DNA of 64,000 nt. Origin: Spirosoma lacussanchae (GTDB lineage: Bacteria > Bacteroidota > Bacteroidia > Cytophagales > Spirosomataceae). Positions 15,226 to 25,500 of the stretch are shown piece after piece (the first letter of the stretch is position 1; each line of letters opens with the position of its first letter). The position numbers and the translations under genes were made by a program. Location of the stretch: contig NZ_SWJG01000003.1 of NCBI RefSeq assembly GCF_005870035.1, forward strand, positions 586,731 to 650,730, given 5' to 3'. The notes below the pieces were generated by a model. That model did not search any database, was not told where the DNA came from, and saw nothing but the letters and a program-made list of their open reading frames with translations.

Positions 15226-16155
15226 ATGCATATCCGAATTGGAACCCGCAGCAGCCGCCTGGCCGTGTGGCAAGCGGACTATATACAGACCTTACTGCAG
15301 GCCGGTGGACTTACGTCCGAGCTGGTCCTGATCGAGACAAAAGGAGATCAGATACTGGATCGGTCGCTGGCTAAAATCGGCAGCAAAGGCGTTTTTACGC
15401 AGGAGCTAGAAGATCAGCTCCGGGCCGGTACGATCGACATTGCCGTACACAGCGCCAAAGACCTGCAATCGTCGCTGCCGGCTGACCTGGGCATTATCGC
15501 TTTTACGGAGCGTGAACAGGTGAACGATGTCCTCGTAAGCCGTGATCCATCCCTGTCGCTGACCAGCGGACAGCCGTTTGTGATCGGTACCTCGTCGACC
15601 CGGCGGGTGGCAATGCTGCGCCATTTTTGTCCGCACATCCGGGTGGTCGACATGCGGGGTAACCTCCAGACCCGGCTGCGTAAACTCGACGAAGGTCAGT
15701 GCGACGCGCTGCTGCTGGCCTATGCGGGCGTACACCGGATGCAGTACGACGATCTGATTGCCGAACAGCTGCCGGTTGCTGAGTTTACGCCCGCCGTTGG
15801 TCAGGGAAGCGTAGCCATCGAAGCGGCCAGCACACTGGCTATCGAGAAACAGGAAGCCATCCGCCGACTGACTAACCATGAACCAACCGAGGCTGCCCTG
15901 AAAGCAGAGCGGGCTTACCTGCGCCGACTCGAAGGCGGGTGCAGCATTCCGGTATTTGCCCTGGCTACCTACACGGATGAGACGCTGAGCCTCACAGGTG
16001 GACTAATCAGCCTCGACGGGGAGGACATGCTGCGCGAAACGTACAGCGGCCCGGCCCACGACGCCGAACGGCTCGGACATGCTCTGGCCGAGCACATTCT
16101 GGCCCAGGGGGGTGACGTTATTTTACAGGCAATCCGGCATCAACTGAGTGAATAA
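15226..16155 (+). CDS. hemC: Hydroxymethylbilane synthase (porphobilinogen deaminase)
   Basis: This 309-residue enzyme has the signature start IRIGTRSSRLAVWQADY, GSKGVFTQELEDQL, DIAVHSAKDLQSSLP, GTSSTRRVAMLRH with the substrate-binding Arg pair, and the dipyrromethane cofactor Cys at about residue 239 in EGGCSIPV. It joins four porphobilinogen units into hydroxymethylbilane in heme synthesis. Length is normal. The promoter -7 element ends eight bases before the ATG. No other heme gene is adjacent; an ABC permease gene follows after 63 bases on the same strand. Confidence 0.96.
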   Translation: MHIRIGTRSSRLAVWQADYIQTLLQAGGLTSELVLIETKGDQILDRSLAKIGSKGVFTQELEDQLRAGTIDIAVHSAKDLQSSLPADLGIIAFTEREQVNDVLVSRDPSLSLTSGQPFVIGTSSTRRVAMLRHFCPHIRVVDMRGNLQTRLRKLDEGQCDALLLAYAGVHRMQYDDLIAEQLPVAEFTPAVGQGSVAIEAASTLAIEKQEAIRRLTNHEPTEAALKAERAYLRRLEGGCSIPVFALATYTDETLSLTGGLISLDGEDMLRETYSGPAHDAERLGHALAEHILAQGGDVILQAIRHQLSE

Positions 16156-16218
16156 AAGCCGGGCCAGCCGGTTGGCGGGCCCATACATAGCCAGCGCTAC
16201 AACCTGACCAGACGAATC

Positions 16219-17457
16219 ATGAACCTTTTCCGAATCAGCTGGAGTAACCTTACCGACAAACCCCTGAGCAGCTTTCTGAGTGGTCTGCTGATGACCTTCG
16301 GGATCACGATTATTTCGCTGTTGTTGTTGCTGAATAAACAGCTCGACGATCAGTTCCGGCGGAATATACGCGGCATCGATATGGTGATTGGCGCCAAGGG
16401 CAGTCCGTTGCAACTGATCCTGTCGAGCATTTACCAGGTCGATGCGCCGGTGGGAAACATTCCGCTCGCGGAGGCCGAACGGCTGACGCGTAACCCGATG
16501 ATCAAGACGGCTATTCCGCTGGCCATGGGCGATAATTACCGCTCGTTCCGGATTGTGGGTACCAACAAAAAATACCTCGATCATTTTGGTGCTACCGTGG
16601 CGCAGGGGCAACTGTTTAAACAGGATCTGGAGGTGGTAATCGGGCCGAGGGTGGCCGAAGTGGCCGGGCTGAAACTCGGCGATACGTTTGCCAGCTCGCA
16701 TGGGCTGGACGATGAGGGCGAAGAACATGCCGACTCGAAGTATAAGGTAGTGGGCATCCTGAACGGGACCAATACCGTTACGGACCAGCTCATCCTGACT
16801 CCCGTTTCGAGCGTCTGGGCTATCCATGAACACCACGAAGCCGGTGAGGAGCACCATGACGAGGACCATCACGAAGGCGAAGTCCACGAAGATGGCGAAG
16901 CGCACGACGAGGAGCCGCGCGAGATTACGAGCATGCTTATCAAGTTTCGGAACCCGCTGGGTATGATGCTGGCGCGGGGTATCAACCAGAACTCTAAGCT
17001 CCAGGCGGCCCTGCCCAATATTGAGGTGAACCGGCTGTTTTCCCTGCTCGGCGTAGGCGTCGAAACGCTGCGGGGCCTGGCCATTGTCATCATGCTGATT
17101 TCTGGTATCAGCGTGTTCGTATCGCTGTACAATTCGCTGAAAGAACGTCGATACGAAATGGCGCTGATGTTGTCGATGGGCGCAACCCGCGTTCAACTGT
17201 TTATGATGCTCCTGCTCGAGGGGCTGGTGCTGGCGCTGATTGGCTTTGGGCTGGGTATACTGCTGAGCCGGGTTGGCTTATGGCTTTTCTCGACCAGTGT
17301 ATCCTCCGAATATCATTACAACCTGGCGGCTTTTGGTATCCTGCCCGAAGAGTGGACCCTGCTGGGCGTCGCCTTGCTGATCGGCCTGCTGGCTGCGGCT
17401 CTGCCCGCCCTGGGCGTTTACCGCATGAACATCTCCCGCACGCTGGCTGAAGAGTAA
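16219..17457 (+). CDS. ABC transporter permease (FtsX/MacB-like) with His-rich loop
   Basis: The 412-residue protein has an N-terminal membrane helix (LLMTFGITIISLLLLL), a periplasmic MacB-type domain (DMVIGAKGSPLQL...), then three C-terminal helices, as in FtsX-like permeases. The distinctive part is a segment at about residues 203-233 made almost entirely of His, Glu and Asp, inside the periplasmic domain. Such stretches often bind Zn, Cu or Ni. The ATPase partner, usually adjacent, is absent here: hemC is upstream and a convergent cyclase gene downstream. A metal-related export role is inferred from composition only. Confidence 0.8.
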   Translation: MNLFRISWSNLTDKPLSSFLSGLLMTFGITIISLLLLLNKQLDDQFRRNIRGIDMVIGAKGSPLQLILSSIYQVDAPVGNIPLAEAERLTRNPMIKTAIPLAMGDNYRSFRIVGTNKKYLDHFGATVAQGQLFKQDLEVVIGPRVAEVAGLKLGDTFASSHGLDDEGEEHADSKYKVVGILNGTNTVTDQLILTPVSSVWAIHEHHEAGEEHHDEDHHEGEVHEDGEAHDEEPREITSMLIKFRNPLGMMLARGINQNSKLQAALPNIEVNRLFSLLGVGVETLRGLAIVIMLISGISVFVSLYNSLKERRYEMALMLSMGATRVQLFMMLLLEGLVLALIGFGLGILLSRVGLWLFSTSVSSEYHYNLAAFGILPEEWTLLGVALLIGLLAAALPALGVYRMNISRTLAEE

Positions 17458-17462
17458 ACAAA

Positions 17463-17494
17463 AGCGGGAAGAGGCTGGCTTGTTCCCGCTTCTT
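17463..17494. terminator. Bidirectional terminator between permease and cyclase genes
   Basis: AGCGGGAA and TTCCCGCT pair perfectly over a 12-base loop in a 60-base convergent gap. T-runs are short on both sides, so strength is uncertain. Confidence 0.6.
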
Positions 17495-17516
17495 CCCGCT
17501 CCTGGCCGGGCTCGGT

Positions 17517-18563
17517 CTAGCCCATTACATTGTAAATCATAACCGGGGCTGCTTTATTCTTGAGGGTGGCTTCGCCGAGAGGCTCGCAGGTGAACGACTC
17601 GGCTACCTGTTGCTGAGCGGCTTCGGTGATGACGATCTGCCCCGCCCGAGCCACCGACTGCAGACGCTGGGCCGTATTGACGGTATCGCCGATAACGGTG
17701 TAGTCGAGCCGTCGGAGCGCCGTTGAACCGATATTCCCCGAAACCATTTCGCCGGTGTTGATGCCGATAGCGACCTGCGGGTGGTAGCTGGTATGATGAG
17801 GCAGATTGTCTTCCAGCGAAGCGATCTGCGCGCGGACACCCAACGCGGCTTCGATGGCCCGGTCGAGGTGGTAGTCGCCCCGGAATACGGCCATCACGGC
17901 ATCGCCCATGAACTTGTCGACGTGGCCGCCCTGCGCAATAATTTCCTTGACCATCACGTCGAAATACCGATTCACCAGCTTGACAACGGTATCGGCCGTT
18001 TCGCGCTCGGCAATGGCCGTAAAGCCGCAGATGTCGATGAACATGACGGTTGCCGTTACGGTTTCGCTGGCCGAGAGCGAGGTCTCGAACTCGGCGCGGC
18101 TCATGAACGTCAGCACCGACTCGTCGACGTACATCCGCAGAATATTGTTTTCTTTAATCGCCTGCAAGGTCTGGCGGAGCTGACCAATGTACGCCATGGT
18201 TTTCTCCATCGTTACCTCGAGGTCTTCGAAGTTGACCGGCTTGGTTACGAAATCAAAAGCCCCCCGGTTCATGGCGGTACGAATGTTATCCATGTCGCCA
18301 TAGGCCGACACGATAACGGCTTTGAGCATTGGATTTGTCTCGTGGAGCCGGATCAGTAGCGTCAGCCCATCCATACCGGGCATGTTGATATCGGTCAGTA
18401 CCATATCGATATCGGGCTGCTGGTCGATCAGCGTCAGCGCTTCGTTACCATCGTGGGCAAATACAAACTCGTACTGTTTTTCACGAATCTGACGCCGAAA
18501 CTTCTGTTTGATGAGAAGTTCAAGATCGGTCTCGTCGTCAACCACCAATATTTTCGCTTTCAT
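17517..18563 (-). CDS. Response regulator with class III adenylyl cyclase output
   Basis: The 348-residue protein has a receiver domain (about 1-125, phospho-acceptor Asp58 in [11 protein letters not shown], acidic pair Asp9/Asp10, conserved Lys108) and a class III cyclase domain (about 168-345). Catalytic residues are intact: metal Asp177 (FIDICGF) and Asp221 (KFMGDAVMA), base-selecting Lys217 and Asp287, transition-state Asn296 and Arg300. The Lys/Asp pair predicts cAMP rather than cGMP. Its ATG overlaps the stop of the upstream receiver gene by four bases, implying coupled translation. Two histidine kinases upstream are likely phosphate donors, and a cyclic-nucleotide-binding protein lies four genes upstream. 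Confidence 0.93.
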   Translation of the reverse strand: MKAKILVVDDETDLELLIKQKFRRQIREKQYEFVFAHDGNEALTLIDQQPDIDMVLTDINMPGMDGLTLLIRLHETNPMLKAVIVSAYGDMDNIRTAMNRGAFDFVTKPVNFEDLEVTMEKTMAYIGQLRQTLQAIKENNILRMYVDESVLTFMSRAEFETSLSASETVTATVMFIDICGFTAIAERETADTVVKLVNRYFDVMVKEIIAQGGHVDKFMGDAVMAVFRGDYHLDRAIEAALGVRAQIASLEDNLPHHTSYHPQVAIGINTGEMVSGNIGSTALRRLDYTVIGDTVNTAQRLQSVARAGQIVITEAAQQQVAESFTCEPLGEATLKNKAAPVMIYNVMG

Positions 18564-18937
18564 GCAATGGTGCGAAGTTTTTCTTTAAGTACAGTGAAGT
18601 CGAGCGGCTTGGTCAGGAAATCGTTGGCCCCGAGTTTAGCCGCCTGCTGCTGCGATTCGGGATCGCCATAGGCTGTAATCATCATCACAACGGGCGGGGG
18701 CGGGGCGTTGAAGTCGGTCCGGATATGCCGTAACAGCTCGAAACCGCTCATGCCGGGCATGTTGATGTCCGACAGAATCAGTACTACTTCTGAAGGTCTA
18801 CTCGATAAATAGGTTATGGCTTCTTCGCCCGAGTTGGCAAAGGCCAGTTCAAACTCACCATTCCGAACTTCGCGTCGAAACCGCTGCTCAAACAAATCTT
18901 TTACGTCTGGTTCGTCGTCAACAACTAATATTTTCAT
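18560..18937 (-). CDS. Single-domain response regulator
   Basis: This 125-residue protein is a receiver domain alone, with acidic pair Asp7/Asp8 (VVDDEPD), phospho-acceptor Asp57 ([11 protein letters not shown]), conserved Thr/Lys (MITAYGD, LTKPLD) and no output domain. It ends in a four-base overlap with the receiver-cyclase gene, whose receiver is similar in sequence. It starts about 50 bases after the end of the TPR histidine kinase gene on the same strand. It may pass phosphate onward or compete with the cyclase receiver for the kinases. Confidence 0.92.
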   Translation of the reverse strand: MKILVVDDEPDVKDLFEQRFRREVRNGEFELAFANSGEEAITYLSSRPSEVVLILSDINMPGMSGFELLRHIRTDFNAPPPPVVMMITAYGDPESQQQAAKLGANDFLTKPLDFTVLKEKLRTIA

Positions 18938-18987
18938 GGCAGATCGAGTTAGTCAAAGATAAGCGGTTTGTGGGCAGCGTGGTGCCT

Positions 18988-21078
18988 TCAGACTGGTAGT
19001 TTAAGGGTAAATGTTGTTCCCTGGCCTTCCTTGCTGTCAACGTCCAGGGTACCGCCGTGCCCTTTGGTAATGATATCGTAGGCCAGAGACAGGCCCAGCC
19101 CGGTTCCTTCGCCGGTGGGTTTGGTGGTAAAGAACGGCTGGAAAATCTTGGACAGCAGCGCAGCTGGAATTCCGGTACCGTTGTCGCGGATACGGATAAC
19201 TGCCTGGTCGTTTTCCAGTCGAACCTGAGCCGTCACCTCGGGTTGGTAGCCAGCCGTCGGCGTGGTTTTCTGCCGACTCTGAACGGCGTAGAAGGCGTTG
19301 GTGTAGAGGTTGAGCAGCACCCGGCCCAGATCCTGAGGCATCACCTGTACCGGACCCAGCGCTGGGTCTGGATCAACCTGAAAACTGGCGTTGAATGTTT
19401 TGTCTTTGGCCCGCAGGCCGTGGTAGGCCAGCCGCAGGTACTCCTCGCAGAGCGCGTTCAGATCGGTTGGCTCGCGCTGGCCGCTGGAGGCCCGGCTGTG
19501 CTGGAGCATACCCCGGACAATGCTGGAGGCCCGGCTGCCGTGCTGGCTGATCTTCTGGAGGTTCTGGCGCAGGTCGGTCAGCAGCTCGTCGGTGAGCTGG
19601 GGGTCGGGGTTTGGTTTGTGGTGTTCGTCGGCGATCTCGTCGATGAGCTCGACGGAGACCTCGGCGAAGTTGTTGACGAAGTTGAGGGGGTTCTGGATCT
19701 CGTGGGCGATGCCGGCCGTCAGCTCACCCAGCGACGCCAGCTTTTCCTGCTGGATGAGCTGGTTCTGGGCGGCCTTCAGTTCGGCCTGCTGCTGCCGGAG
19801 CTGGGCATTGGTGCGGGTCTGCTGGCGGTTGCTACGCCATAAAACCAGGGCAACAACGCCCAGTAGTCCCAGCCCGATCAGTGCCCCGATCAGCCGTTGC
19901 TGTTGCCGTTGGTCTTCTTCGGCCTGCAAAATGGCCGCGGCCTGCTGTTCGGCTGCCTTGGCGTTCTGCTGAAGAATGGTTAGCTGCTGCCGGGTCTGGG
20001 CGCCCAGCAGGGTGTCGTTGTAGGCAATGAAGGTCTGCTGATACTGGTAAGCGTGCCGGTAGTCATTTTGTCGGGCGTACGATTGGGCCAGTACCTGGCT
20101 GGCATCCCGAATAACTTCTTTATGACCAATTTGCCGGCTGAGATTCCAGCTCTTCTGCCCGTAATACACGGCACTGTCGGCCCGGTTGGCGTCCAGCTGC
20201 GCCCGGGCCATCACCGTTTGCGCCCAGGCAATCACCTCGTAGGCGCCTTCGGCCAGCAACACCCGAAGCGACCGGTGGGCGGTTCGGATAGCCTGAAGGG
20301 GCTGCCCCTGCTCGGTTTCTACGGCCGCCAGATTACTTTCGGCCTGCGCCCGCAGTAGTGGATTCTGGAGCGATTCGGCCAGCCTGATCGATTTGTCGTA
20401 ATAGTTCTGCGCTTTCTCCGGATCGCCCTTCAGCCGGTACAGTTCGCCAAGTGCGTTCAGAGTTCGGCATACGCTTCCGAGGTCGTTAGCCCGCTCGTGC
20501 TCATCCATGGCGGCTGTCAGGAACTCGAGGGCCAGGGTGTAATCGCCAAGCAGAATATGGAGGGAACCCAGGTGAGAATGCGTCTGCCGGATCAGCAACA
20601 GGTCGTTCCGTTGTTCGGCAACGTGCAGACTCTGCTGGCCCAGCTCAAAGGCGGTGGCATAGTCGCCCCGCTGAATGCTTACCCAGGCGAGTCGGCTCTG
20701 GACCCGGGCCACGCCCAGACTATCCTGCAACTGGCTGAAACCATCGCCGGCTGCGTTCAGATACTGCATCGCCCTGTCGTAGTTATTGAGATTACTATAG
20801 GCGCGACCCAGCGTAAACTGCGCCATGGCGATGCCTGGCTTGTAGCGGATAGCGCGCGCAAGCGCCAGAGCTTCGTTGCTATATTGAAGGGCCGACACTC
20901 GATTGATGTCGGTTGAGGCATTGGCCAGATCGATCAGCCGGTTAACCCGACCGGTGTCGGTTTTGGTAATCGCCAGCTGCCGGGTGAGCACCCTGATCAG
21001 CGAGTCCTGCGCCCGCACCCGATAGCCCAGGGTCAGGAGCAGAAAGCAGGTAACACCAAGTAGCCATTGTCTTCTCAT
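18988..21078 (-). CDS. TPR-containing membrane histidine kinase
   Basis: The 696-residue protein has a signal peptide (about 1-23), a periplasmic array of tetratricopeptide repeats (about 30-360, several with the A..Y...A pattern), one membrane helix (LIGALIGLGLLGVVALVLW, about 395-413), a coiled coil (RTNAQLRQQQAELKAAQ...), a His-phosphorylation helix ([16 protein letters not shown]) and an ATP-binding domain with DNGTGIP and [12 protein letters not shown]. It lies 12 bases after the second kinase gene and upstream of the response regulators, so the set is probably one operon. Its kinase core shares a 323-base identical DNA tract with the neighbour. Confidence 0.92.
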   Translation of the reverse strand: MRRQWLLGVTCFLLLTLGYRVRAQDSLIRVLTRQLAITKTDTGRVNRLIDLANASTDINRVSALQYSNEALALARAIRYKPGIAMAQFTLGRAYSNLNNYDRAMQYLNAAGDGFSQLQDSLGVARVQSRLAWVSIQRGDYATAFELGQQSLHVAEQRNDLLLIRQTHSHLGSLHILLGDYTLALEFLTAAMDEHERANDLGSVCRTLNALGELYRLKGDPEKAQNYYDKSIRLAESLQNPLLRAQAESNLAAVETEQGQPLQAIRTAHRSLRVLLAEGAYEVIAWAQTVMARAQLDANRADSAVYYGQKSWNLSRQIGHKEVIRDASQVLAQSYARQNDYRHAYQYQQTFIAYNDTLLGAQTRQQLTILQQNAKAAEQQAAAILQAEEDQRQQQRLIGALIGLGLLGVVALVLWRSNRQQTRTNAQLRQQQAELKAAQNQLIQQEKLASLGELTAGIAHEIQNPLNFVNNFAEVSVELIDEIADEHHKPNPDPQLTDELLTDLRQNLQKISQHGSRASSIVRGMLQHSRASSGQREPTDLNALCEEYLRLAYHGLRAKDKTFNASFQVDPDPALGPVQVMPQDLGRVLLNLYTNAFYAVQSRQKTTPTAGYQPEVTAQVRLENDQAVIRIRDNGTGIPAALLSKIFQPFFTTKPTGEGTGLGLSLAYDIITKGHGGTLDVDSKEGQGTTFTLKLPV
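19382..19704. repeat. Identical tract shared by the two kinase genes, copy 1
   Basis: These 323 bases are identical to 21491-21813, silent positions included, while both sides of the tract diverge. It encodes the part of the kinase core from the phospho-His helix to the helix pair before the ATP-binding domain. Confidence 0.9.
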
Positions 21079-21090
21079 AGGAGCATATAG

Positions 21091-22461
21091 CTAGGCGGGT
21101 AGTTCAATAATAAACTCGGTGCCTTCGCCTTCGCGGCTCCTGGCTTCTATGGTACCACCGTGTCCCTTGGTAATGATGTCGTAAGAGAGAGACAGGCCCA
21201 GCCCGGTTCCTTCGCCGGTGGGTTTGGTGGTAAAAAACGGCTGGAAAATCTTGGACAGAATCGACTCCGGCATACCAACGCCGTTGTCCCGAACCCGAAT
21301 CCGCACTTCGTTACCAATGCATTCGGTCGTAACCGTTACGGTAGGCTGGTACGAACTAGCCTGCTCCTGGGCGGTTTTCTGCCGGCTCTGAACGGCGTAG
21401 AAGGCGTTGGTGTAGAGGTTGAGCAGCACCCGGCCCAGATCCTGGGGAACAACCGTCACGAGGCCGAGACTGGCGTCCAGTTCAGTGCTGAAACTGGCGT
21501 TGAATGTTTTGTCTTTGGCCCGCAGGCCGTGGTAGGCCAGCCGCAGGTACTCCTCGCAGAGCGCGTTCAGATCGGTTGGCTCGCGCTGGCCGCTGGAGGC
21601 CCGGCTGTGCTGGAGCATACCCCGGACAATGCTGGAGGCCCGGCTGCCGTGCTGGCTGATCTTCTGGAGGTTCTGGCGCAGGTCGGTCAGCAGCTCGTCG
21701 GTGAGCTGGGGGTCGGGGTTTGGTTTGTGGTGTTCGTCGGCGATCTCGTCGATGAGCTCGACGGAGACCTCGGCGAAGTTGTTGACGAAGTTGAGGGGGT
21801 TCTGGATCTCGTGTGCGATGCCGGCCGTCAGCTCACCCAGCGATGCCATTTTCTCGCTGTGAATAAGCTGGTTCTGGGTCGCTTTCAGCTCGGTCAGCGC
21901 CTGTTCCAGCTCTTCTTTCTGGCTGGTGATTTCGGCCGTGCGCTGGGCCACCAGGTATTCGAGTTCCTGCTTGCGGGCCTCAATTTTTCGTCGTTCGGCG
22001 GCTTCGATCTCGCGTTCCTGTTCCAGCTTGATCAGCGCCTTTTTCTGGCGACTGGCCACAATCAGGAAAGCAACGAGCCAGACCAGGGAAAAGCCGACCG
22101 TTGAGTCGGTGAAGTTGCTGTACGTTTTGGCAAACTTCGGAAACAAGTCCTCGATGACTTTGAAAACGGACATCAGGAACATAAACGGCGCCACCGCCAG
22201 GAAGGCCGTACGGGCGGCCTGGTTGGGGCTAAGCAGGTGGACCGTGTAGCCGACCATGCCCAGGGCAATCAGCCAGATCAGGCGGAGCGGAAAGTCCTCG
22301 TCGGTAACGGTGCTGAGACCGATCAGGGCAACGTTGATAAACCAGTAATTCTTGAGCCACCAGTCCCATTGAGGAAGCCGATTTTTGGTGTCAAGAAATC
22401 GCCTTGTCTGCCAGATAATCAGCAGCGTAAGGAGTGACGACGAGATTTCATCCTCATCCAT
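21091..22461 (-). CDS. Membrane histidine kinase
   Basis: The protein has about 456 residues from the ATG at 22461 ([10 protein letters not shown]). An earlier ATG at 22530 would add a tail without family support. The sensor region is a set of about five membrane helices (residues about 5-150) without an extracellular domain, followed by a coiled coil ([19 protein letters not shown]), the phospho-His helix [16 protein letters not shown] and an ATPase domain with DNGVGMP and [12 protein letters not shown]. It probably senses a membrane or cytoplasmic cue. It lies directly upstream of the TPR kinase and shares near-identical kinase DNA with it, so both likely feed the same receivers. Confidence 0.9.
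   Translation of the reverse strand: MDEDEISSSLLTLLIIWQTRRFLDTKNRLPQWDWWLKNYWFINVALIGLSTVTDEDFPLRLIWLIALGMVGYTVHLLSPNQAARTAFLAVAPFMFLMSVFKVIEDLFPKFAKTYSNFTDSTVGFSLVWLVAFLIVASRQKKALIKLEQEREIEAAERRKIEARKQELEYLVAQRTAEITSQKEELEQALTELKATQNQLIHSEKMASLGELTAGIAHEIQNPLNFVNNFAEVSVELIDEIADEHHKPNPDPQLTDELLTDLRQNLQKISQHGSRASSIVRGMLQHSRASSGQREPTDLNALCEEYLRLAYHGLRAKDKTFNASFSTELDASLGLVTVVPQDLGRVLLNLYTNAFYAVQSRQKTAQEQASSYQPTVTVTTECIGNEVRIRVRDNGVGMPESILSKIFQPFFTTKPTGEGTGLGLSLSYDIITKGHGGTIEARSREGEGTEFIIELPA
21491..21813. repeat. Identical tract shared by the two kinase genes, copy 2
   Basis: Exact match to 19382-19704, 2,109 bases away in the same orientation. One mismatch follows at 21814 and similarity continues for about 30 bases. 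Confidence 0.9.
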
Positions 22462-22574
22462 GGTCAGGTAGGGTTTGGCGTGTGGGTGGTTTAGTGTGGG
22501 CAAGATAGATACCAAACGCCAACCGTACAACGGCTGATATAGGCCAGCGGAGCTTACATATGTTAGTCGGTTGA

Positions 22575-25500
22575 TTAGGTAGATACCGACGTGGGCCGAC
22601 CCGCCAGAAGCTCATTCTGCCGCCGAATTCGTCCCGACAAACTCCTGACGATGCTACGCAGCACCTCGCCCCGCTCTTCCATCAGGTCAAAGAAATCGTC
22701 CTGGTCGAGCCGCAGCAGCCGGACTTCTTCTACCGCTTCGGCGGTAGCTGATCGGGATTCGGTATCGAGCAGCGCCAGCTCTCCGAAAAAATCGCCCCGG
22801 CCAAAACGAGCCAGCTCGGTGTTGCCATCCAGAATGCTTACCTCACCCGTGTCGATGACGTACAGAGCCGTGCCGAGGTCGCCTTTCTGGAAGATGACAT
22901 CGCCAGGCTGGTACGATTCTTCCTTCATGATCGGGGTAATGCTGGCCAGTACGTTTTCGGGCGTTTGGGCAAACAGGCTAGTGTTGGCCAGCAGTAGTAC
23001 CCGGTCATAGTCGGGAATCTGGCTGGTAGAAGTAGACGAGTGATTCATAAGTAAAGGCGACAGAACAGACGTACGGCTCAGCAGCTGACGAGCTTCGTCG
23101 GCCTGGCTGGCGGGTATGGCGCGCAACACGAGCCCAACCGTCCAGGCCGAAAATACAGTTTCGCCGGTTCGGAGTATATACGAACGGATGGATTCAGCAT
23201 CCTTGAACGGGCCGAGTTCAGCATCGAGAATACGCACCTTTTCGGCCCGTTGCAGGTCATCGACCAGTACCTGCAGGGTCTGGTAAACGTTGCGCGGAAT
23301 CAGGTTGTCGAGGAGTTCGAGGGCGTTGGCCCGGCGTTCGCGGGCGGGGTGGCCTACCCCCAGTCGGGCACCGGCAATGGTCTCGGAGTCGTAAAGCTGA
23401 GTCAGCACGTCGAACAGGCGTTGCCGCAGTACGGTCAGCTCATAGTCCAGCGACTGAACCAGGCTGTCGTCCGTTTCGGTAAGGGTGCCATGCAGGATTC
23501 GGTGGGCCAGCGCCAGTTCGTCGTGGAGCAGGGACCGGAAGACCTGATCGTCGGCGGGTTCGTTGGGAAAACGGCGGAGGGCCCGCAGCGCAGCCCCCCG
23601 CACCCGCAGATCGGACTGCCGGGCCAGCTCGTTCAGAAACTGACGGCTCCGGGGGGTGCGGATAGTACCGCAGATAATGGCTATACGCTGAATCAGTACA
23701 GGGTCGGTCGTGCTCCGCCAGGCTTCCTGCAAAAGCGGCAGCACATCCGCCTGGCTGCCTTTCAGGGCGTTGGCCGCAACACGTCCGGCCGTTTTACTGG
23801 TTAGCCGGTCTACCAGATGCCGAGCCAGGTCCGGGTCGGTGAGTTGACCTGCGGCCAGCATGGCGTCGTTCAGCAGCCCGTTCTGGCTCTGGGTCAGGTA
23901 GCGGGTTACGGTAGGAGCGAAGTCGGTCAGGCGCAGTCGGCCAATCAGGCCCAGTGCCATTCGCTGCCGACCCGGGTCCGACGCGTTGGTTAGCTCGGTC
24001 AGGCTACGGACGCCCACCGGATCGCGCGGGTTCAGCTCCAGTACCCCCCGGATGGCGCCCTGCCGAATGGTGATGTCGGTATGGTTCAGGAGCGGGGCCA
24101 GCTCAGACGGATCGGCACTGATGCGTCTGCCCAGCAGGTAAGCGGCCTGTTCGCGCAGAGCAGGGTCGGAATCGGTCAGGGCAATGTGGCGAACGGGCGC
24201 AACCGGCAGGGGCTGGTTGGTGCGGGCGGCTACTGTCAGGGTACGTTGCCGCACCGATGGGCTGGGGTGGGTTAGCAAGGTCGGTAACTGTCGGCTCAGC
24301 TCGTCGGGGTTGTGCTGATCGAGCCAGCCGATAGCCGCCGTTACATCGTCGGGGTTGTTGCTGCGTAGCCGGGCCGTTACCGCCGACGACGCCGTAGCCG
24401 GCATGGCTAGCTGATCTCGTTCGAGAAACCGTCGGCCAATGGCGTCGTTGAGTTCGTGCAGGTAATGATTGTAGGTCTGGTCGAGCAGCCATACCAGTAC
24501 GCCCAGTAGCACGATCCAGACCAGGGGCATCAGCGCTTCGATGGCGGGGCGGGCGTGGAGCGCAAAAATCAGGAAGCCCGCCACCCCCAGACCGATTGGC
24601 TCGTAAAACCCTTTGGCTACCGTATGGCCCTTGAGCCGCTGCGGAGCTGACAGGGGCTGGAACAAAACCAGAAAAACGGGGTCGAACAGCGATCGGCGTA
24701 CTACTTCGAAGAGCAGGTAGAGGCCGCAGAAGTACACCAGCCGGGTTGTTTCGTCGGTCGTGATCATGTTCAGAACGACCAGTCCGCCCAGCCCGGCCAG
24801 CGCTACCCAGGGCAGAACGAGCAGCGAACGCTGTACCCCAAACCGGTCGAGGGCCTGCCGCGACAGCAGAAGCTTAACGATCATCGCTACCCCGTAGGTA
24901 AGCGCCAGCACCAGACTAACGTAGTAGATTACATCGGTCTGGTCATGAAAACGGTGCTTTACATTAATAAAGAAGCTGTACTCGACCTGGGTAGCCACAG
25001 CCGCCAGCGTAGCCAGACTCAGACACATGAAGAAGATCAGCTTACTGCCCCCGAATCGTTTCTCGATCAGCTGCGACTCTTCCCGGCGGGTGGCCCGACT
25101 GGAGCGGTGGGGTGCATGAACCTCATGCGACCGGACCGTAAGCCGCAGAATGTAGAGCGATGCGACAAACGCGGCCAGCGCGACGACCAGCAGCCGAAGT
25201 ACTTCTTCGTGGGCATGAACCAGGGCAGCCAGAATAGCACCGATGGCTTTGGCTGGCATGTCGCCCGAGCTGATGACGCTGAACAGCCGCTTGCTCTGAC
25301 GGGTATCGAACACCACCGCCGAAACCCCCCAGAACTCCAGATTGGTCAGCAGATAAATAATCCGGTACCCAACCATGATGGCTACCGCAGCCGCCACCGA
25401 ATGACCTACCTCAACCAGAACGCCCACTACTACCGTCATCACAACGACCGAGAGCAGCACCCGCATGGCCAGGGTACTCAACAAGAGATGATGTTCGTAA

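Noticed and set aside
16123..17196. 357-codon minus-strand frame opposite the ABC permease
   Set aside because: Shadow frame with repetitive basic composition and no domain; the plus-strand permease has clear membrane helices.
19057..22104. Long plus-strand frames opposite the two kinase genes
   Set aside because: They are mirror frames of the GC-rich kinase genes; the two resemble each other only because the kinase DNA is duplicated.
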